Source of the DNA: Crotophaga sulcirostris
Lineage: Eukaryota; Chordata; Aves; Cuculiformes; Crotophagidae
Length of the DNA: 64,000 nt
Assembly (NCBI GenBank): GCA_013397455.1
Contig: VYZB01000213.1
Coordinates: 1,350,909-1,414,908 of the forward strand
Direction: 5' to 3'
How positions within the stretch are numbered: position 1 is the first letter of the stretch; each line of letters starts with the position of its first letter. A model generated the notes under the pieces. The model was given only the letters and a program-made list of their open reading frames with translations, had not been told where the DNA came from and did no database searches. Positions 26,115 through 40,005 of the stretch are shown piece by piece. The translations under genes and the position numbers were made by a program.

Positions 26115-26252
26115 CTTCATCACTGTCATCATCATCACTCCATACGATGTCAGACAGTAAAGAAATAAAGCCATAAATCCAATCAGTGGATTCTTCCAAT
26201 GTCTCATGAATGATTCTCAGTGGTTCTGTGCTGAGCTTGTTAACAGATCTTC
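26115..26252 (-). CDS. TRDN: Triadin exon 3: proximal luminal segment with acidic run
   Basis: This 138-bp exon is phase 1 to phase 1. It continues directly from exon 2: the split Gly codon is followed by RSVNKLSTEPLRIIHE and then TLEESTDWIYGFISLLSDI, the hallmark triadin motif just after the membrane span. It ends in an acidic run (WSDDDDSDE), as in other triadins. From the end of exon 2 to the TDWIYGF motif the spacing equals that of the mammalian protein as I recall it, which confirms the splice join. The acceptor is CTGCACTCAG at 26253, preceded by a T-rich tract. The donor is GAAG|GTATTT at 26115/26114. The segment sits in the sarcoplasmic reticulum lumen next to the membrane. The acidic run may bind calcium or partner proteins, but that role is inference. 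Confidence 0.94.
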
Positions 26253-29200
26253 CTGAGTGCAGAGTTTAAAACAAAAGTGATGTGAAAACAATCCCCACCT
26301 CCTTCAGTGATTAAAGTTAATATTCATTACAGGATTAATTATACTCCCTCCTTTAACAGAAGCAAAAATTGTGAGTGTTAATTTTTATTATTCAAGGGTT
26401 TGAAGACAGTGCTTCTTCCTGTGCAAGACTTGTATGAAATTGTATCCTACTGTACTTGCTGTTAGCAGGGTCATTCAGGACCTAGTAGATAACTGTTTGT
26501 GCTCCAAGTTTCGGCACTTTTTTGGAAATCTCATTGTGTTAAGAAAAATAAACTTTTTCATCCCACTTTTTCTCAGCCCCAGGTCCTCTGCCTCCTGATA
26601 TCTATTTAGGATTTCCTGCTGTCTGTGTCCCACTTCTTATGTTACATCTCCCCTTAAACTCCCTGCTTTACACAAGTCCTGGATGAGAAAATTGCTGAAC
26701 CCTGGCTTAACCATATAAACAGGTCATATCATTGCCATGAAGTAGATGCAAAGGCTAGAAAGAAAGATGTGCAGACCTGGGTCAGAGTAAATCTGAGTCT
26801 GGACTGAAGGGGAATGAACGGTCCAAATTGTGACACAGAGACAGCTACTTTCAAACACATACTCCTGTGTATCTGATTCTTCTCTTACAGTATTTCTAGA
26901 GTTCTTTCACTTGTGCACATCTGCATGCTTAACCAGTTCTTGTCTTACTGCTCCTGTAGGTAAGTAAACTGGTAAACAAAGAAGCTGTACAGTTTGATGT
27001 GCTCCACCTTCCTGGGACCTCTAAGAGAAGAGAGGCCCGTGTATGGATGCCCAGGGCGAGCAATTATTGGTAGATAGTGCAAGCATTCCCTTAAAGGCTT
27101 TTCCAGATTTCACCAGATTTCTCTCTGTCCTGTTTATGCTGAGACAGTATTTCAGAGGAAGTTTCCAGCCTATGACAGAGTATTTCTTCTGACCTTTCTG
27201 TCCAGCAAAGTTTTATTTTCTTGAAATTTGTACCCAATACTGCTTAGGAAGAGGGACAACTCTCATTCAGTCCATGTTACTGTCCACTGTACTTGAAGTG
27301 GTCGACTGAATGATTGCCTTGTATGTATGAAGGTTTCCAAAAAATGTAGACAGTTGAAGGTAGATCACAAATATGATTTGAGTCGTTGGTCTAGTCTTGT
27401 TCCTGGAGTTTCGATAGAAATATATATACTGAATTTAACAGTATCAAGATGGGCTCTGTTTACCACTATCTTTCTGTATGCAAATATTTTAGTAGGAAGT
27501 TAAAACACAAGTTTCTTCACAACTATTTCTGTTAGCAGTGTTCCGACTCACAAGCATAATCTTAGCAATAATCAGAAGTAGTCTCACACGGACTTGCAGG
27601 TTACAAAGACAGGCAAAGTGCAGGCTTAAAGCAACTTCTTTGATGGTAGCAGTATGAATGGTTATTCCTAAGTGTGTTGTAATGAAATGTACAAGTAATT
27701 TTGTTTGAAATATAAATGTATTTCTAAATAATTACATTTATTTCTAATTAATTAGTCTGAAACAGAAGAGACCAGGTTGATTTCCTATTATTTTGCATCT
27801 GTTTTTAATAATGTAGACCAAAGAAATATTTTGATTAATGCTTTTTGAAGTTGTTATTATGTAGATACATAACACTGAACAGTCAGCCACATCAAATAAA
27901 TTAATTGTGTACCATGATGAAATGACATAATTGCAAAGACATACGCATAATCTCTTCATTTAGTGTAATACTGTGTGCACTGTTATATTCAGAAAGATTG
28001 AGTAGTATGACAGGAAACATTTACTTTGCTTCTTATAATGCATTGACTTATTTGCATTGACCTCATGCATTGAGATGTAGAGATTTTATTTTTTTCAATT
28101 GAGTTGCCACAAATTCTCTTCTGAAATGTTTACCAGGAGAATGAATACCTGCATTTAGACTATTAAAAAGTAAGTCTATAACCTGACTCTGATGTAATTT
28201 GCATTTTGTTCTGATCTAGAGGTGATAAGGAGTCCAAGTGGAGTAGTAGAATGAACACAGCCAGAGGGGTCTTAGCATAACTAAGGTTTTGATCCACAAG
28301 CAAAGATTGTTTAAATTTGGACAGCTGCCCTGATTTCCTCTGTCTATCCACCCACCCATTACATGCTGGTTGCTTAGGGGTGGCTCAGTCACTTTTACAG
28401 CTACAGGCTTCCACAGCCACAGGGACTACAGCTGTAAACCAAACAAGAATTTGTGTCACTTTGTTTTAATATACTGGTCTATCAACTAGCAGTTCAAGAA
28501 CTGTTTCACAGGTATCAGAGCTGTCCCCCCAGGCAGGCAAGGGAAATGCTCAGAGAAGAGCAAGATCAAGAGCAGAGAAAATTATTCCAACCCCCCTAAG
28601 GCGAGCCATCCTTGCTGATGAATCAGGGCCTTCAACATCATATCCTGGTCTTTAATTCATAACATCTTCATAGAAAACTATGAAAAGGGATTAGAAATTG
28701 TAGATGTCCAGAGGTGAAATTCGATAGTCATGCCTACACTAACAGATCCAAGTTGCAAATCCTGTTTAACATAAAAATTTTAGAAAAATTGTTTTGAGTC
28801 TGTGTAGAGAACATTTCAGTGATATTTGCAAAATTAAATTTTATATGCCATGAAATACCATGAGAGCCACTTGGAGTCTAGTGCAAGTGACACAGGTCTG
28901 GAAAGTTGTTTCCTTGTCCATAGATCTGTTTAACTTCTGTTGTATTGCCTCCATTTTTAAAAAACAGGTGTGTCCTAAAATGCTCAAGAACAACACACCA
29001 CGTAACACTGAAGTGAAAATTACTACAGATCAAATCCATGCTTTTAGCTCTCCCCACAACTTTGACAGAAACTTATTTCCCTAGTAGAAAAAAAACACAA
29101 GAAAAAAAGGATATAAAGCAATTCGGGGAGGAACAAGTAAAGAGAATTCTGTCATTTGTCTCACACACATGCAAAGCAAGATAATGATTTCCAGAGGATT

Positions 29201-31139
29201 TGTGTACTATTGCTTCAAGAGTGAAGAAGAGAGAATGCAGATTTTCATAACAAAGTATGAGTGTGAAAATTTGATGTAATTTAGATGTTTTTTTTTTATT
29301 TACAGATGTCCTGCAGTGCAACAGTATGGTGAATTTTTTTAGAATAATATTGGATTCAGCACATTCGGACCAGATTAGCTGTCCTCTCTCCGACTTATTG
29401 TTTTCTCAGACCTTAGAACTCAAATAATTTTAATATTAAGATCACAACATACTTCTCTTGCTAGCATATGCTATATAGTATGTAGTATATAATTTGGAAC
29501 TGATCTATAAATATAAACTATAATTAATTTATGATCTCTCATATATCTTTTATTGTGCTGGGAGTAACAAGGATAGGATCTTGAATTATACTGTAAAGAG
29601 CCTTTAAGAATATGAAGTATTTCTTAGACGGATACAGGTTGTGAAGTTCTATGCTTTGCTGAACTTGTAAACAGGGACCAAGTCAATTGTTCATCTTAGA
29701 TAATGTAATAAAAAAACACTAAATATCTGTTGAAGGAGGGGAAAGGAAGTGAATGCTTACTCAGAAGGTTAAACTGAGAGATTAAACATGCAGTTAATAT
29801 TGAAAAATTTTGTTGACATGTAATTTCATTTAATCACAATTTAAGTTTAGATTATCCTACCTAGCCGAATGTAGCTGGAAGAGGGATGTTGAATCCCTGG
29901 TGGTTTCTAGATTCACTCAAAAGCCAATGTGAAAAGACATATTGTGACCTTCAGAGGGCACATCTCTCACTTTCCTCTGACATCTTTTTTAGGGCTATAT
30001 GAATTAAGTTCCAAAGGTGCCCAACGCTTTCCATTGATTAGGAAAGAAAGGAAGCCTGGAAAATTAGCATGGATGACCCCTTATTTTCATGTGACTGAAG
30101 TATATGACTTGGATTCTATTAGTGGTGCTGTTTCATATTTAAATTCTTCTTGTCATTTTACACTTTAGGTAAGCACTTAGATTTTTAACTTCACATTCAT
30201 TATTAATTACAGGAGAACACAACTGTTCACCTTGATATATTGTACTTCAAATCAGCACTGGTACCATAAACTACGCTTTGCTATAACATTTTATTTTCTC
30301 ATTGACTTTTATTACTTAGATGTTTTTAGTTCAATAAAAGTTCAGTTCTAATTGTGCTGGCACTTTCAGTGCTGTGAGAATAATTAACAGGTGGTTGGAT
30401 TTTTTTTGTTGTTTTGGTTTTGTTTTTTTCCAAAAACTTCAAAATTTTAATTCCAGAGCTTTTAAGGCAGTTGCTAAAATTTGAAAGAGTTAAAGCTGAT
30501 AAAGAAAGAATACCATTCAAATTGAAAGATCTTTTATTCTACCTTTCAATAAAACCTTGCTGTAGGAAAACACAGCTGAATTTGGCTGGAGAATGTTTGC
30601 AGATATGTGCAAGAAAATTTGTAAGCTTGTTTGGATTTACTTTATTAAAAATGTGGTTGTAATAATTATTTAAGAAATAATTTCAGATATGTTGTAGGTA
30701 TTAAACACTTCTTAAAACTCCCTATGTATTTTTAAACTGGCTTTCATAATCATTATATCAAAATTAAACTCCTACAATTCTTTGTAGCTCTCCAGCGTTA
30801 TTGGTACAGAAGGAGTAATTTGATTCCAAATGTGAGAACAAGAATTCTTACCAACTAGTTTCTTCAGTTTTGAACTCTTAATTGCTCACAATTTTAACAC
30901 CAATTAATTTGAAAACAGAATTCTTACCTTTAATAGTAATTCATAATTTGCACTGAACACAGTTATTTGAAATCAACCAATGACAAACTTTCAAAGTCCT
31001 TCAATCAGCATTAGGTACATTTTTGGGGTAGAAGATAACTTTCATAAAGTGAAAGTCACTTCAGCTTCACTAAAATTGAGGTATTTTGCGATCAGAAGAA
31101 ACATTTTTTTCATCAGGATTGGTAACGGGCCCTTTAACA

Positions 31140-31580
31140 GTGGCTTTGGGAAATAGGAATTGGTTAATCACGTAGTATAATTTGTTGTAGTGCCTTAAGC
31201 AAATTTGGTTATGTTTCATGATCTGCGTCATTTATTCATGTGAAGTGTAAAACAAAAAGTGACTAATTGACTTATCTGTGCAAATCACTTCAGTCATTAT
31301 TCCAGTCGTAATAACTCTGCCAGGAATGTAGTCTCCTATCAATCTTTTTTGCTTGTCAAATAGTTAAATATATACCCAGAGTTCAACCTATTTTAAAATT
31401 GGGGTTTTTTTTTTAGTAAATTACAGTGAATTACTTAATAATTGTTGAATATTCATCAATTATACATTTTGACTGCAGTGAATTGAATGTAATTATATTA
31501 CAAATGGTGGTAATTAGCTGGTGTAAAGATTGATTTATGAGATATAATCTAATTCATTGATACAAGGTACAGCTGATGAA
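31140..31580. promoter_or_regulatory. Candidate conserved non-coding element in intron 2
   Basis: Contains CATGATCTGCGTCATTTATT, GTGCAAATCACTTCAGTCAT, AATATTCATCAATTATAC, GGTAATTAGCTGG and GATTGATTTATGAG. It has many homeobox and CRE/AP-1-like cores in unique sequence. There is no coding frame or repeat signature. Confidence 0.25.
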
Positions 31581-34500
31581 GACAGAGACTTTCTGTCATG
31601 TTTGATAAACTACAAGAGCTTAAAATAAGTTTGGGATAATAAAATATATCCAGATTTTAGTAAAATATTCTCTTATAAATATAGAGAGACCTCTATTTTA
31701 ATTTGGAAGTTTACATATGTTTATGGTTTATTAGTAGTAATAGTAGTTTGTTTCTATGGTATGATTTTCTGAAGAGTAGTATCTAGCATATAAAACTCAA
31801 TATACACATATCTTTAATTATTAATATTCCAGTTTATCAACATAGATGTCCTTAGGTCTTGTCTTCCTATTTCATAGACTAACATTTTTGTCATGCCTAC
31901 AGCACTTAGCTCAGGGAAAAACTCTGGTGAGTATAATTGAATTATAAGCATAAAAACTATGCCGAAGAAAACTCTGACTCAGTGTTACTTAATAATTTCC
32001 ATTTTAGAGATACTTGATTGGTAAATATGAAGTCTACATCCTGTAGTATAAATCTCTGTCTCTCTCTAATATCAGCCTTACATAATTATATTGAAATCAA
32101 GTCCATAGAGAAAACCTCACCTGAAAGTGGGCAAAAGCATTTAATCCAAAATGAGAACAAAGTAGAATATACTTGCCAAAATTTAGAAAGAAATTCACAA
32201 AACATCACAAAGTACCAACTAATTTCAGGTACTGTTATTGCTATGCCATACATGTGGACAGAAATGTAGGTTTAGGATTTGTTTTCCATATAAGACTGGA
32301 TTTGATATCAGCTGAAAGGCTTCCGATCTGATGGATCAGACCCTAATTATACGATGTTTTCTGAAAGAGTCAGACATTTTATCTAAAATAACTTGAAGGT
32401 TTATTTTTTCTTATTCTAAGGTTTCTATTCTCTGACTAAGAATGCAGGTCTTAGCTTCACATTAAAAAGGCAATGCTGTTAAATAATTGTGCAATGGCAT
32501 TATTTAAAGGGCATTTATGAGGGTATAGTGAGTATCTCTCAGTTTGCCACAATTTCCCAGGAATATCCTGACTGAGGATGTCTCTTAGCTGACGGATCTA
32601 TATCAAGCATGATGTGAAAATCAGAAGGAGGTTATTGCAATGAACTTTGCAGCCCCAGCCAGCCAGATCTGGAGTTAGCAGGGAAGCACTGCTGCCATGT
32701 CCTGGCACTGTTTGGCCCACGCTATATTAGCTCCAGTCAGCAAACCACACACTCACACGTGTATTCAAAACACTGCAGGCAGAAAATCTTTACCAGGTGG
32801 TAAACAGGGATCATCACAATGTTGTGAATAGGTGGCTATAGTGGATGGCAACAGGATGAAACACAGAAAGGCCAGTAAAAAAAGGGAAGAAACACAGTCA
32901 GCAATAATAAACGTCCTCATCCTTGACTAAAGAAAGCAGGTAAGGAGTGAAGTGAGAAGTAATTTAATCTCTGTGAGGCTGCTGTTGTGAAGCAGAATCT
33001 GGAGTTCATTAAAAAGGAAAACAATAGACTGCAGGTGTGAGATAATACAGCCCGAATCAGAGCAATGTAAAAACATAGTTAAATAAGGCACAGGTATTTT
33101 CACAAATTACAAATATATTCCTTTGTTGAAAAGAATATATTATATATGGTTGATTCTAGTTGAATTATCTCAATTTCTTCAACAGTAAATAACTACAGAA
33201 TTACATTACCACAAATGTTTCTGAAATGAATTACTGCTTTTGTTTGTTTAAAAATAGAAATTTCACAGGTACCATTATGGACAGGAATTTGTTTTGTGTT
33301 TTGTATCCCATGAAGTACATTTAAGCATGCAAGACTTATTTCTCTTCTTAGATGCTTCCCTATTCATTGAGTCAGTTTCTGAAATATTGTATTTTCAACT
33401 TCATAACTTCATGAAGTTTGATCGCAATTTGCTGGTTTTTATATGTTAGACTATTTGGGATGAATGTGGTACTTTCAACCGTGTAGTACTTCATAGGCCA
33501 TCATTGTTTCCAGTATACACTAATTTTCTATGGTTTTATAACTCGGTTGTGAGATTTTCTGCAGATTGAAACATGGGAAACAAGATATCTGGACAGCCAT
33601 TCTTTAAGCTGGAATTGGGTTTAAATCCTTTTGATTCTTTTTAGCATTATTGAAGATAATGAAAAAAAATATTTCGTAGGTTTTGGGTACATTAGTGGAA
33701 GTTACATATAATTCAATTAAGAATTTCATTAAGAACTTTGAAATGGGGAAGCTATTTACTCATGCTCTGGATTAACACTTGTAAATACAGTAAAAAATTT
33801 ATTTCAAAAGACTATAGCACTGTTTTGATAAAATCAAGGTGAGCACAGCGAGGATCAACACCTTTTTTTTTCCATCTCACTCCTTTGTTCCGTGGGAGAT
33901 TTATCTAGGGTTTTGTATGTATGGAAAAGCTTTTACCAATTTGATGAGACTGTGAGACACCTCTTACACCAAGGGACAAAATGATTTGTTCTGTTACATT
34001 TGCTGGTGTTTTAAACTAAGACAGAAGTTCATTATTTTTCCTGAATGGGTGTAAAAGTATGAACAATTTTAATACTGGTTGATATACTGTCATAAAATAC
34101 AAGACTAAATTTAAGAACACTCTTCTTTTTGCAGTTCTTAAAACCAGTAAAAAAGAGCCCAACAGAATGACTACAGTGTGGTGACATTCTAGGAAAAAAA
34201 TGGATGTATGTGCTCCTAATAATGATGATCTCACCATCCCTGTAGAATAGCCATATTTTGCTGACTTCCATTTTCCTTAACAACAAAACAAATACTGTGC
34301 ACCTAACAGGTCTTGCATCTTACAATTTTATCATGCAGGAGACTGGGAAATGCAATGTCCATGTGTCAATGATACAGAGACTTGTTCTTCAGCTTCATGT
34401 GTCTTTTTTCTCCAAAATAAAGATGTTCATGTAAATATATATTATTCCTAAGTTTTTCTTTGTTTCCCTCTACTGAAGAATATTAATAGATGTATTATCG

Positions 34501-35030
34501 TGACTACCCAGGGCAGCCAAAAGCTTTCTGTGGCTACAAGGCAATAATAGAAGTGACCACAAACTAAGGCAGGGAAACGGTGACTTCAGACTGTGTTAGT
34601 CAGAAGCTGATGCAGGAAACCCAACAACAATTTGGCCAGACATTTTGCCATTAACTTAAAAAGGAAGAAAAACTAAAACAAAAGAAAACAAAAAAGCATT
34701 AAAGAAAACATCTAACTGGAATCCCTGCTGCTTCTTGTGGAGCTGGGAGTTCTGTGCCTTCATACCGTATTAGCTCCCCATTCCAGTCATTGACAAGGAT
34801 TACGTCCACAGAGATCTGCTTTTGCTGCAGGTGTCCAAAATCCCTATTTTTGGTTGAGCAAAATGAATTATCCACAACAAAGAGCCTGCTTTTCTATTTT
34901 CTTTTATGAAAGTAGTCATGATAAAATGACAAGCTCACTGTGCTGTGTGTGTTCTATATTTTCACTTAGTTTATTTTCTGAATAGTTTTGAGTTCCATAG
35001 ATTTGATGAGGTTTCATTAGGTTTGATTTA

Positions 35031-35290
35031 GTCTGGCCTTTAGGTGACTGGCTAAATCACTATTAATTTACTCTGAATATTGAACACTCTGGATCTGAAA
35101 TTAGGGTGGTGTTAATTAGCTGTAATTGGTCACAGAGATGGCAGGGAATTCTGAACACTTTATTAGCCCATTAGCAAATTTGGATTCCTGGGCAATCAAT
35201 CTTTATGATTAAAATAATCTTAAATTATTTAGTTATGTTTACTAATTAAAATATATAATCCAGTTATGTGTACAAGAAATGCATGAAATA
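35031..35290. promoter_or_regulatory. Candidate conserved non-coding element in intron 2
   Basis: Contains GTTAATTAGCTGTAATTGG, ATTAGCCCATTAGCAAATT, a CAATCAATC block and GTTTACTAATTAAAAT (a forkhead-like core beside a homeobox core) within about 260 bp, with no repeat signature. It could be an intronic enhancer. This is a texture-based guess. Confidence 0.28.
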
Positions 35291-37140
35291 CATTCATGAA
35301 TTATGAAGCAAATTAACTTAATGTATTTTTTGAACACAAAGGATGGCAGTGGTAACAAAAAGTTGCAAAGCACATATCAAACCAAAATGGATCTTTTTCT
35401 GTATTTCTGAAAATACTGAGGATGTATAAGAGATCTTCCAATGTGGTATGTTACTTATTACATATTCATACATGCTGCTTCATGAGATTCATAGTTTCTT
35501 ATCTCAGGGTTTTGTAATGTATATCACCTTAATACCACATTAGAAATATTTCAGTCATGTTTATAACTACACAATACCACATGATAGGAATGCAAGCTTT
35601 CATTTCTTTCCTCAAAGGAATGAACATGACACAATAAAGAAAAACACTGCAAAATTTGATTTCTTTCTTCTGGGTAGATAGAACAGGGGTGAAACTTTCA
35701 GAACTGATCTAATTCTTGTCTCATGCTTTCTTCAAAATCCACTGCCAAAGCTGACTTACAGATCCCATCTCTGTTTTAATGTCTGAAGAAACTGACATAC
35801 AACCACCAAGGAGTCACAGCTTAACACATGCATCCCTTAATACAGGGTCCTCTTGCAATATTTTATATCATAAGCAATGCCTCCTGAATACTAGACAGTA
35901 CTATAGAATTTATAGTAATCATGTTTTGAATGTGTAAAATTACAAACATTATAACTTGAAGCTTTCTATGAGAAGAGCTTGAATTCATGTAATATAATTT
36001 CAGCTACCTAAAACCTAAATGTTATCCTCCTTGAACCTCCGTCAGTTCTAAAACTCCTTTTCAAACACTGAAGAGAGAGGGCCCCCCAAAAAGTAGTTTA
36101 CTAAATCTCTTTAAGATGAAACCAAAAACTTAACTTTCATATAGTTACTTCTGGGACAAATTTAATCTTATATAAATGGGCAAAATTCCCAAACTTTATA
36201 GTTTACTTCTAAAAGAACATGAAACCATAGTAAATGAGAAACAAAATTTATGGGTTGGCACTCTAATCATAGAGGCACCATGAAGTTTGTACGGATGAAT
36301 TAAAAGAATATACAAGAGGTAAAATACATATATCGTACTTTATATCTTTTTGGAATTATTTTATTTTAAGATGAAAGCAAATAACGCTTGAAATAAGAAA
36401 AAAGTGCCTGAGTTAAAGTCTAAAAGACTTCCTACTCTGTTGATGTGTTTTGTTTCGACTGATCTTCATGAATCTCTGTGTAATCCAGGTAACTCATAAT
36501 TTAGGGCATTACACTTCCTTTATTGTCCAGAGGCTATCAGCTCTCTAGTGTAATCAGGAGGAACAAATCCGTGTATATTCTTTGGCCACACAGTCCCCAG
36601 CCTGGTTTACTATATCAACCTGCTCCTCTTTTCTGCTGCAGTAATTTCTGAGTAGGACATTTCTGAGTAGGATTTCTGAGTCACTAACAGTGGCTCTGCT
36701 ATGGAGATGGTAATTTCTGTCATGGAAACATTGTGGAAGTTTCTGGTGGGAGCCCATAGGCCATAGCCAGCCCCAGTGCAGAGGCATTTTACGCAGCTCT
36801 CCCAGAGTTCTCCCAGCTGAGCTCCTTGCTTCCTGCAAACCTGGCAAAGGGCTGGCTCTGTAGATGTGAAAAGTATGCTTTTAAGTCATCCCACTAGGAA
36901 TCACTGTGAAACACCTGTATAAAAGTCAACAGGACTAACTGCATGAATTAGTGAGTGAAATCCTTACTACAAAGGTCCAGAGATCCTCTCCTCACGTGTG
37001 AAGATGAGACAATTTGCCCCTTAGTTATCTTTGTGACTCCACTGAGATCTCTGGCCAGATGCTTTCTAAGTACTTTATGTGATTCTAACAGATGTTCCAA
37101 TGAAAACTTGCAGTCATGTAGATGTAGTAGGCATCTCTAA

Positions 37141-37530
37141 AGTTGATCTAGCGCAATCCCTCTCAGTGAGGAACTGTTGCCAACAATAGATCAAATCAAC
37201 CATGGTCACCTGGCCAAGTCTTGAACACTACCAATGGTGGAGAATATGCAGCCCCTCTAGGCAACCTGTTTCAGTGCTGCACTGCCCTCCTGGTAAAGAA
37301 TTTTTTGCCCCCCCCCCCCAAGTATTCAACATGAACAAATTTCTGGTCACATCCCCCTTATTATTCACCTGACAGAACAACGACATCACTTTAGTGACTG
37401 TCTTCTGTTGTCTTTGTAACTCTTTGTAACTGCACTTCAAAAATCTTGAGGCTGCTCTTAGGTGACCCCTTAGCTTCCTCTTCTCTGGACTAACTGAGTT
37501 CAGTTCTTCCAGCTTGCCTCATTCATATGT
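37141..37530 (-). mobile_element. Old CR1 fragment with poly-C tract
   Basis: Read on the plus strand, the order of blocks is that of a reversed CR1 3' UTR: GATCTAG near the 3' end, CCTGGCCAAGTCTTGAACAC, AGGCAACCTGTTTCAGTGC, GGTAAAGAATTTTTTG, and finally a CTTCTCTGGACTAACTGAGT block. The expected TTCTTCC segment is interrupted by a run of 12 C at 37308-37319. It is diverged and has no intact frame. The boundaries are approximate. Confidence 0.82.
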
Positions 37531-40005
37531 TATGCATACTTTCTAAACTCAGAATACATGGAAATTCAGGGAAAGAAACTGAAAGCACTGACTTAAGAAA
37601 TACAAGTGGTAATTAAGGAAAAATACACTGAATAGTCTGTGTTTTGCAGATTTGAAAATGTACAGTTGAATATAATGTCTTTGGCATGTTTCATTTAAAT
37701 TTAAAAATTGGGAAATTGATTTTAGTCATGCTTGCAAAACTAAACTTGCAGTCCTGAAAATAACTATTCAATTATTTTTTATGCAGTTCTGATTGTTCAA
37801 ACAGGAGGGTTGAACCCAAGAGGAAAAATTGCTGTGCTTAAATTTAAGGAATCACTTAAAAATATGTTCTATATTCCGCTTTCTGTATGAAAAGATGGCA
37901 TAACCTCCAGTGGAGGCAAAGGGACGGACTGTCAGAGGGTGAAAATCATTCTAGTGCCAATAATGCCAGCCAGGTGGGCCTATGTGAAATCTTCACCTAT
38001 TTCCATGGAATTTTTATACATCAGTGGGTTTCACCTGGAAAAATCAGACAGTTGAAACGCAGAGATCATGATAAGAGGTATGTAGCCATTGTTATGTTTA
38101 TGTAAATACAGAAAATAGTCTAATAAACCCTGGTCTGAAGGAGCACAGCAGTTCCTTTTCTCAATGTTTCACTATTGAGACCTGATTTAAATGTTAGTTT
38201 AATTAATCACTGAGGAACAGAAATATCTTTGGGAAGGAAAATAAAAGAAGTGATGAACTCAAAATACTAAAGTATCATCCCTTAGACATCTCCACAAAGT
38301 ATGAACTCACCCTGCAGATTAACTCTTACATTTTCTTTTTATTTCTACAGCCTGATCTGAAAATGTCGGTTTCCATCACTGCCTTTGGGATTTAAATTCA
38401 TTTAACCAATACAACATGAACATCAGTTTTCCATGTGTTTAGAAAGTTTTCTTCAGTCTCCAGTGTGACTACAGATTCTTAACATTACCCTGACTAGTAC
38501 GTTGAATGTGCATAAGCTGACACCCAGTTCAAGAATCACTTAGTTCAGGAGTCTTGCCTGAGTTGTGCCTTGGTTCCTGAATGCTTACTGAAAACATATT
38601 AAGAACTTGATTAGTTGATTGATTGATAGTTAATATGGAAAATTAAAAGCAGAATATGGTAATTTCTCTCTCTTGGTTTCCCTCTATGTTGTTACAGTAA
38701 GTATATTGTGTACTAAATAAAATCCGATGCCTGTTTTGGGAAAATTTCACAAAAGGAACCTTATGTTTTGCTGTGACCCAGATGAATTTCTTCTGAAAAC
38801 AAAGACAAATAAGAAGGAAAAAAATAAGAGCATTGTGATACATTTTCTCCATATTTCAAGCTTCTATGTCATCCATTGTTCCAGAATCAAAAGATTTTTA
38901 AGTAAATTTTGAGGTTAATATCGATATATAGCAGGATGAAAATATATGGATTTACCAGTAAACTAATAAAGTCCAGGAAATGAACTTGAAACATCAGCTC
39001 AATTTGTTTTGAATTAAAAGGCTGAAGTCTGAATGTCAATTCCTAGTTAGTTACTGTGACAGATGTGATAACTTTAGATCTAGAGTTCTTATTTAAGAAA
39101 GAAAAGCATGCTAATACTTTGTTTTCTGCTTCATTTACATGTTTCCCAATCATTATAGCCTGATTACCTCAAAATATTTCACTCCCAAAGTGGCTTGCTG
39201 AACAGTATGCACCTTTTATAAACATAGGTAGGTAATATATTTTGTTTTCCATTATATATTGATGCCAGACAGAAAGAATAAAAATCAAGTAGCAATGAAA
39301 TAATTTCTGTTCCTCATTCCTTTCTTCCCATTCCTCGGTCATGATCATAGCCCTTGTATCAAACACTTCATTTTCACGTTTGCTCTCAGTAACTGATATG
39401 TATCCCAAAATTTCATCTTGTTCGGTCAGTTTGTCAAGTCTTAAACTAGGCTAGAAGAATTGCCTTATTTAAGACAAAAGTGTGACTTAGCTGATGTTAA
39501 GACTTCGATCCTCTATCCTTATGGGTTTTGAAAATGAATTTAGGGTTAGCATATTTAGAAATTATCTTCTGCATATTTGTTGTCATTGAACTCTGTAAAC
39601 CAATGTCAGAAGACTCAAGGCAAGTATGAAAGATTTTAAAATATATTTCAGAAAATTTGAATTGATAATTAATTTTATTTTACTTGCAATAATTTTTATA
39701 TAGAAATTGAAAAACAGAAATCTGACCATATAAGCTCATATCCATACTATATTACTGTCAACATACATATTTTCCAAGATGAGGATGGGCTGCAAAATTG
39801 AGAGATTTAAATAATAAAGATGTATGAAGTGTAAACTAATATGTTCTGAGATTTCTCACAATACCTCCTCTTTTTGTAAACTCAGCAGAAACACTGTGCT
39901 GGCTTCAAGAAGCTAAGAAACATGCAAATTTACACAGAACACACTCCTTAAGAAATTTTTAAATTTTAATATACAAGATGTCAAACAGAATATGCTGAAT
40001 TTTAC

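Larger units (their letters stand above)
26253..40005 (-). other. TRDN: TRDN intron 2 (13.75 kb)
   Basis: Complete intron bounded by GTAAAA (exon 2 donor) and CACTCAG (exon 3 acceptor). Its frames show no triadin-like peptide, and the exon 2 to exon 3 protein join is gap-free against the known protein, so no exon is missing here. The one clear mobile element is a CR1 relic at 37141-37530. Blocks at 31140-31580 and 35031-35290 are rich in TAATTA and ATTAGC-type motifs. The small open frames in this stretch lack codon or domain signal. Confidence 0.85.

Noticed and set aside
29929..30168. 79-codon plus frame that reads smoothly.
   Set aside because: No domain or start context, and it lies on the strand opposite the host gene. 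No support beyond openness.
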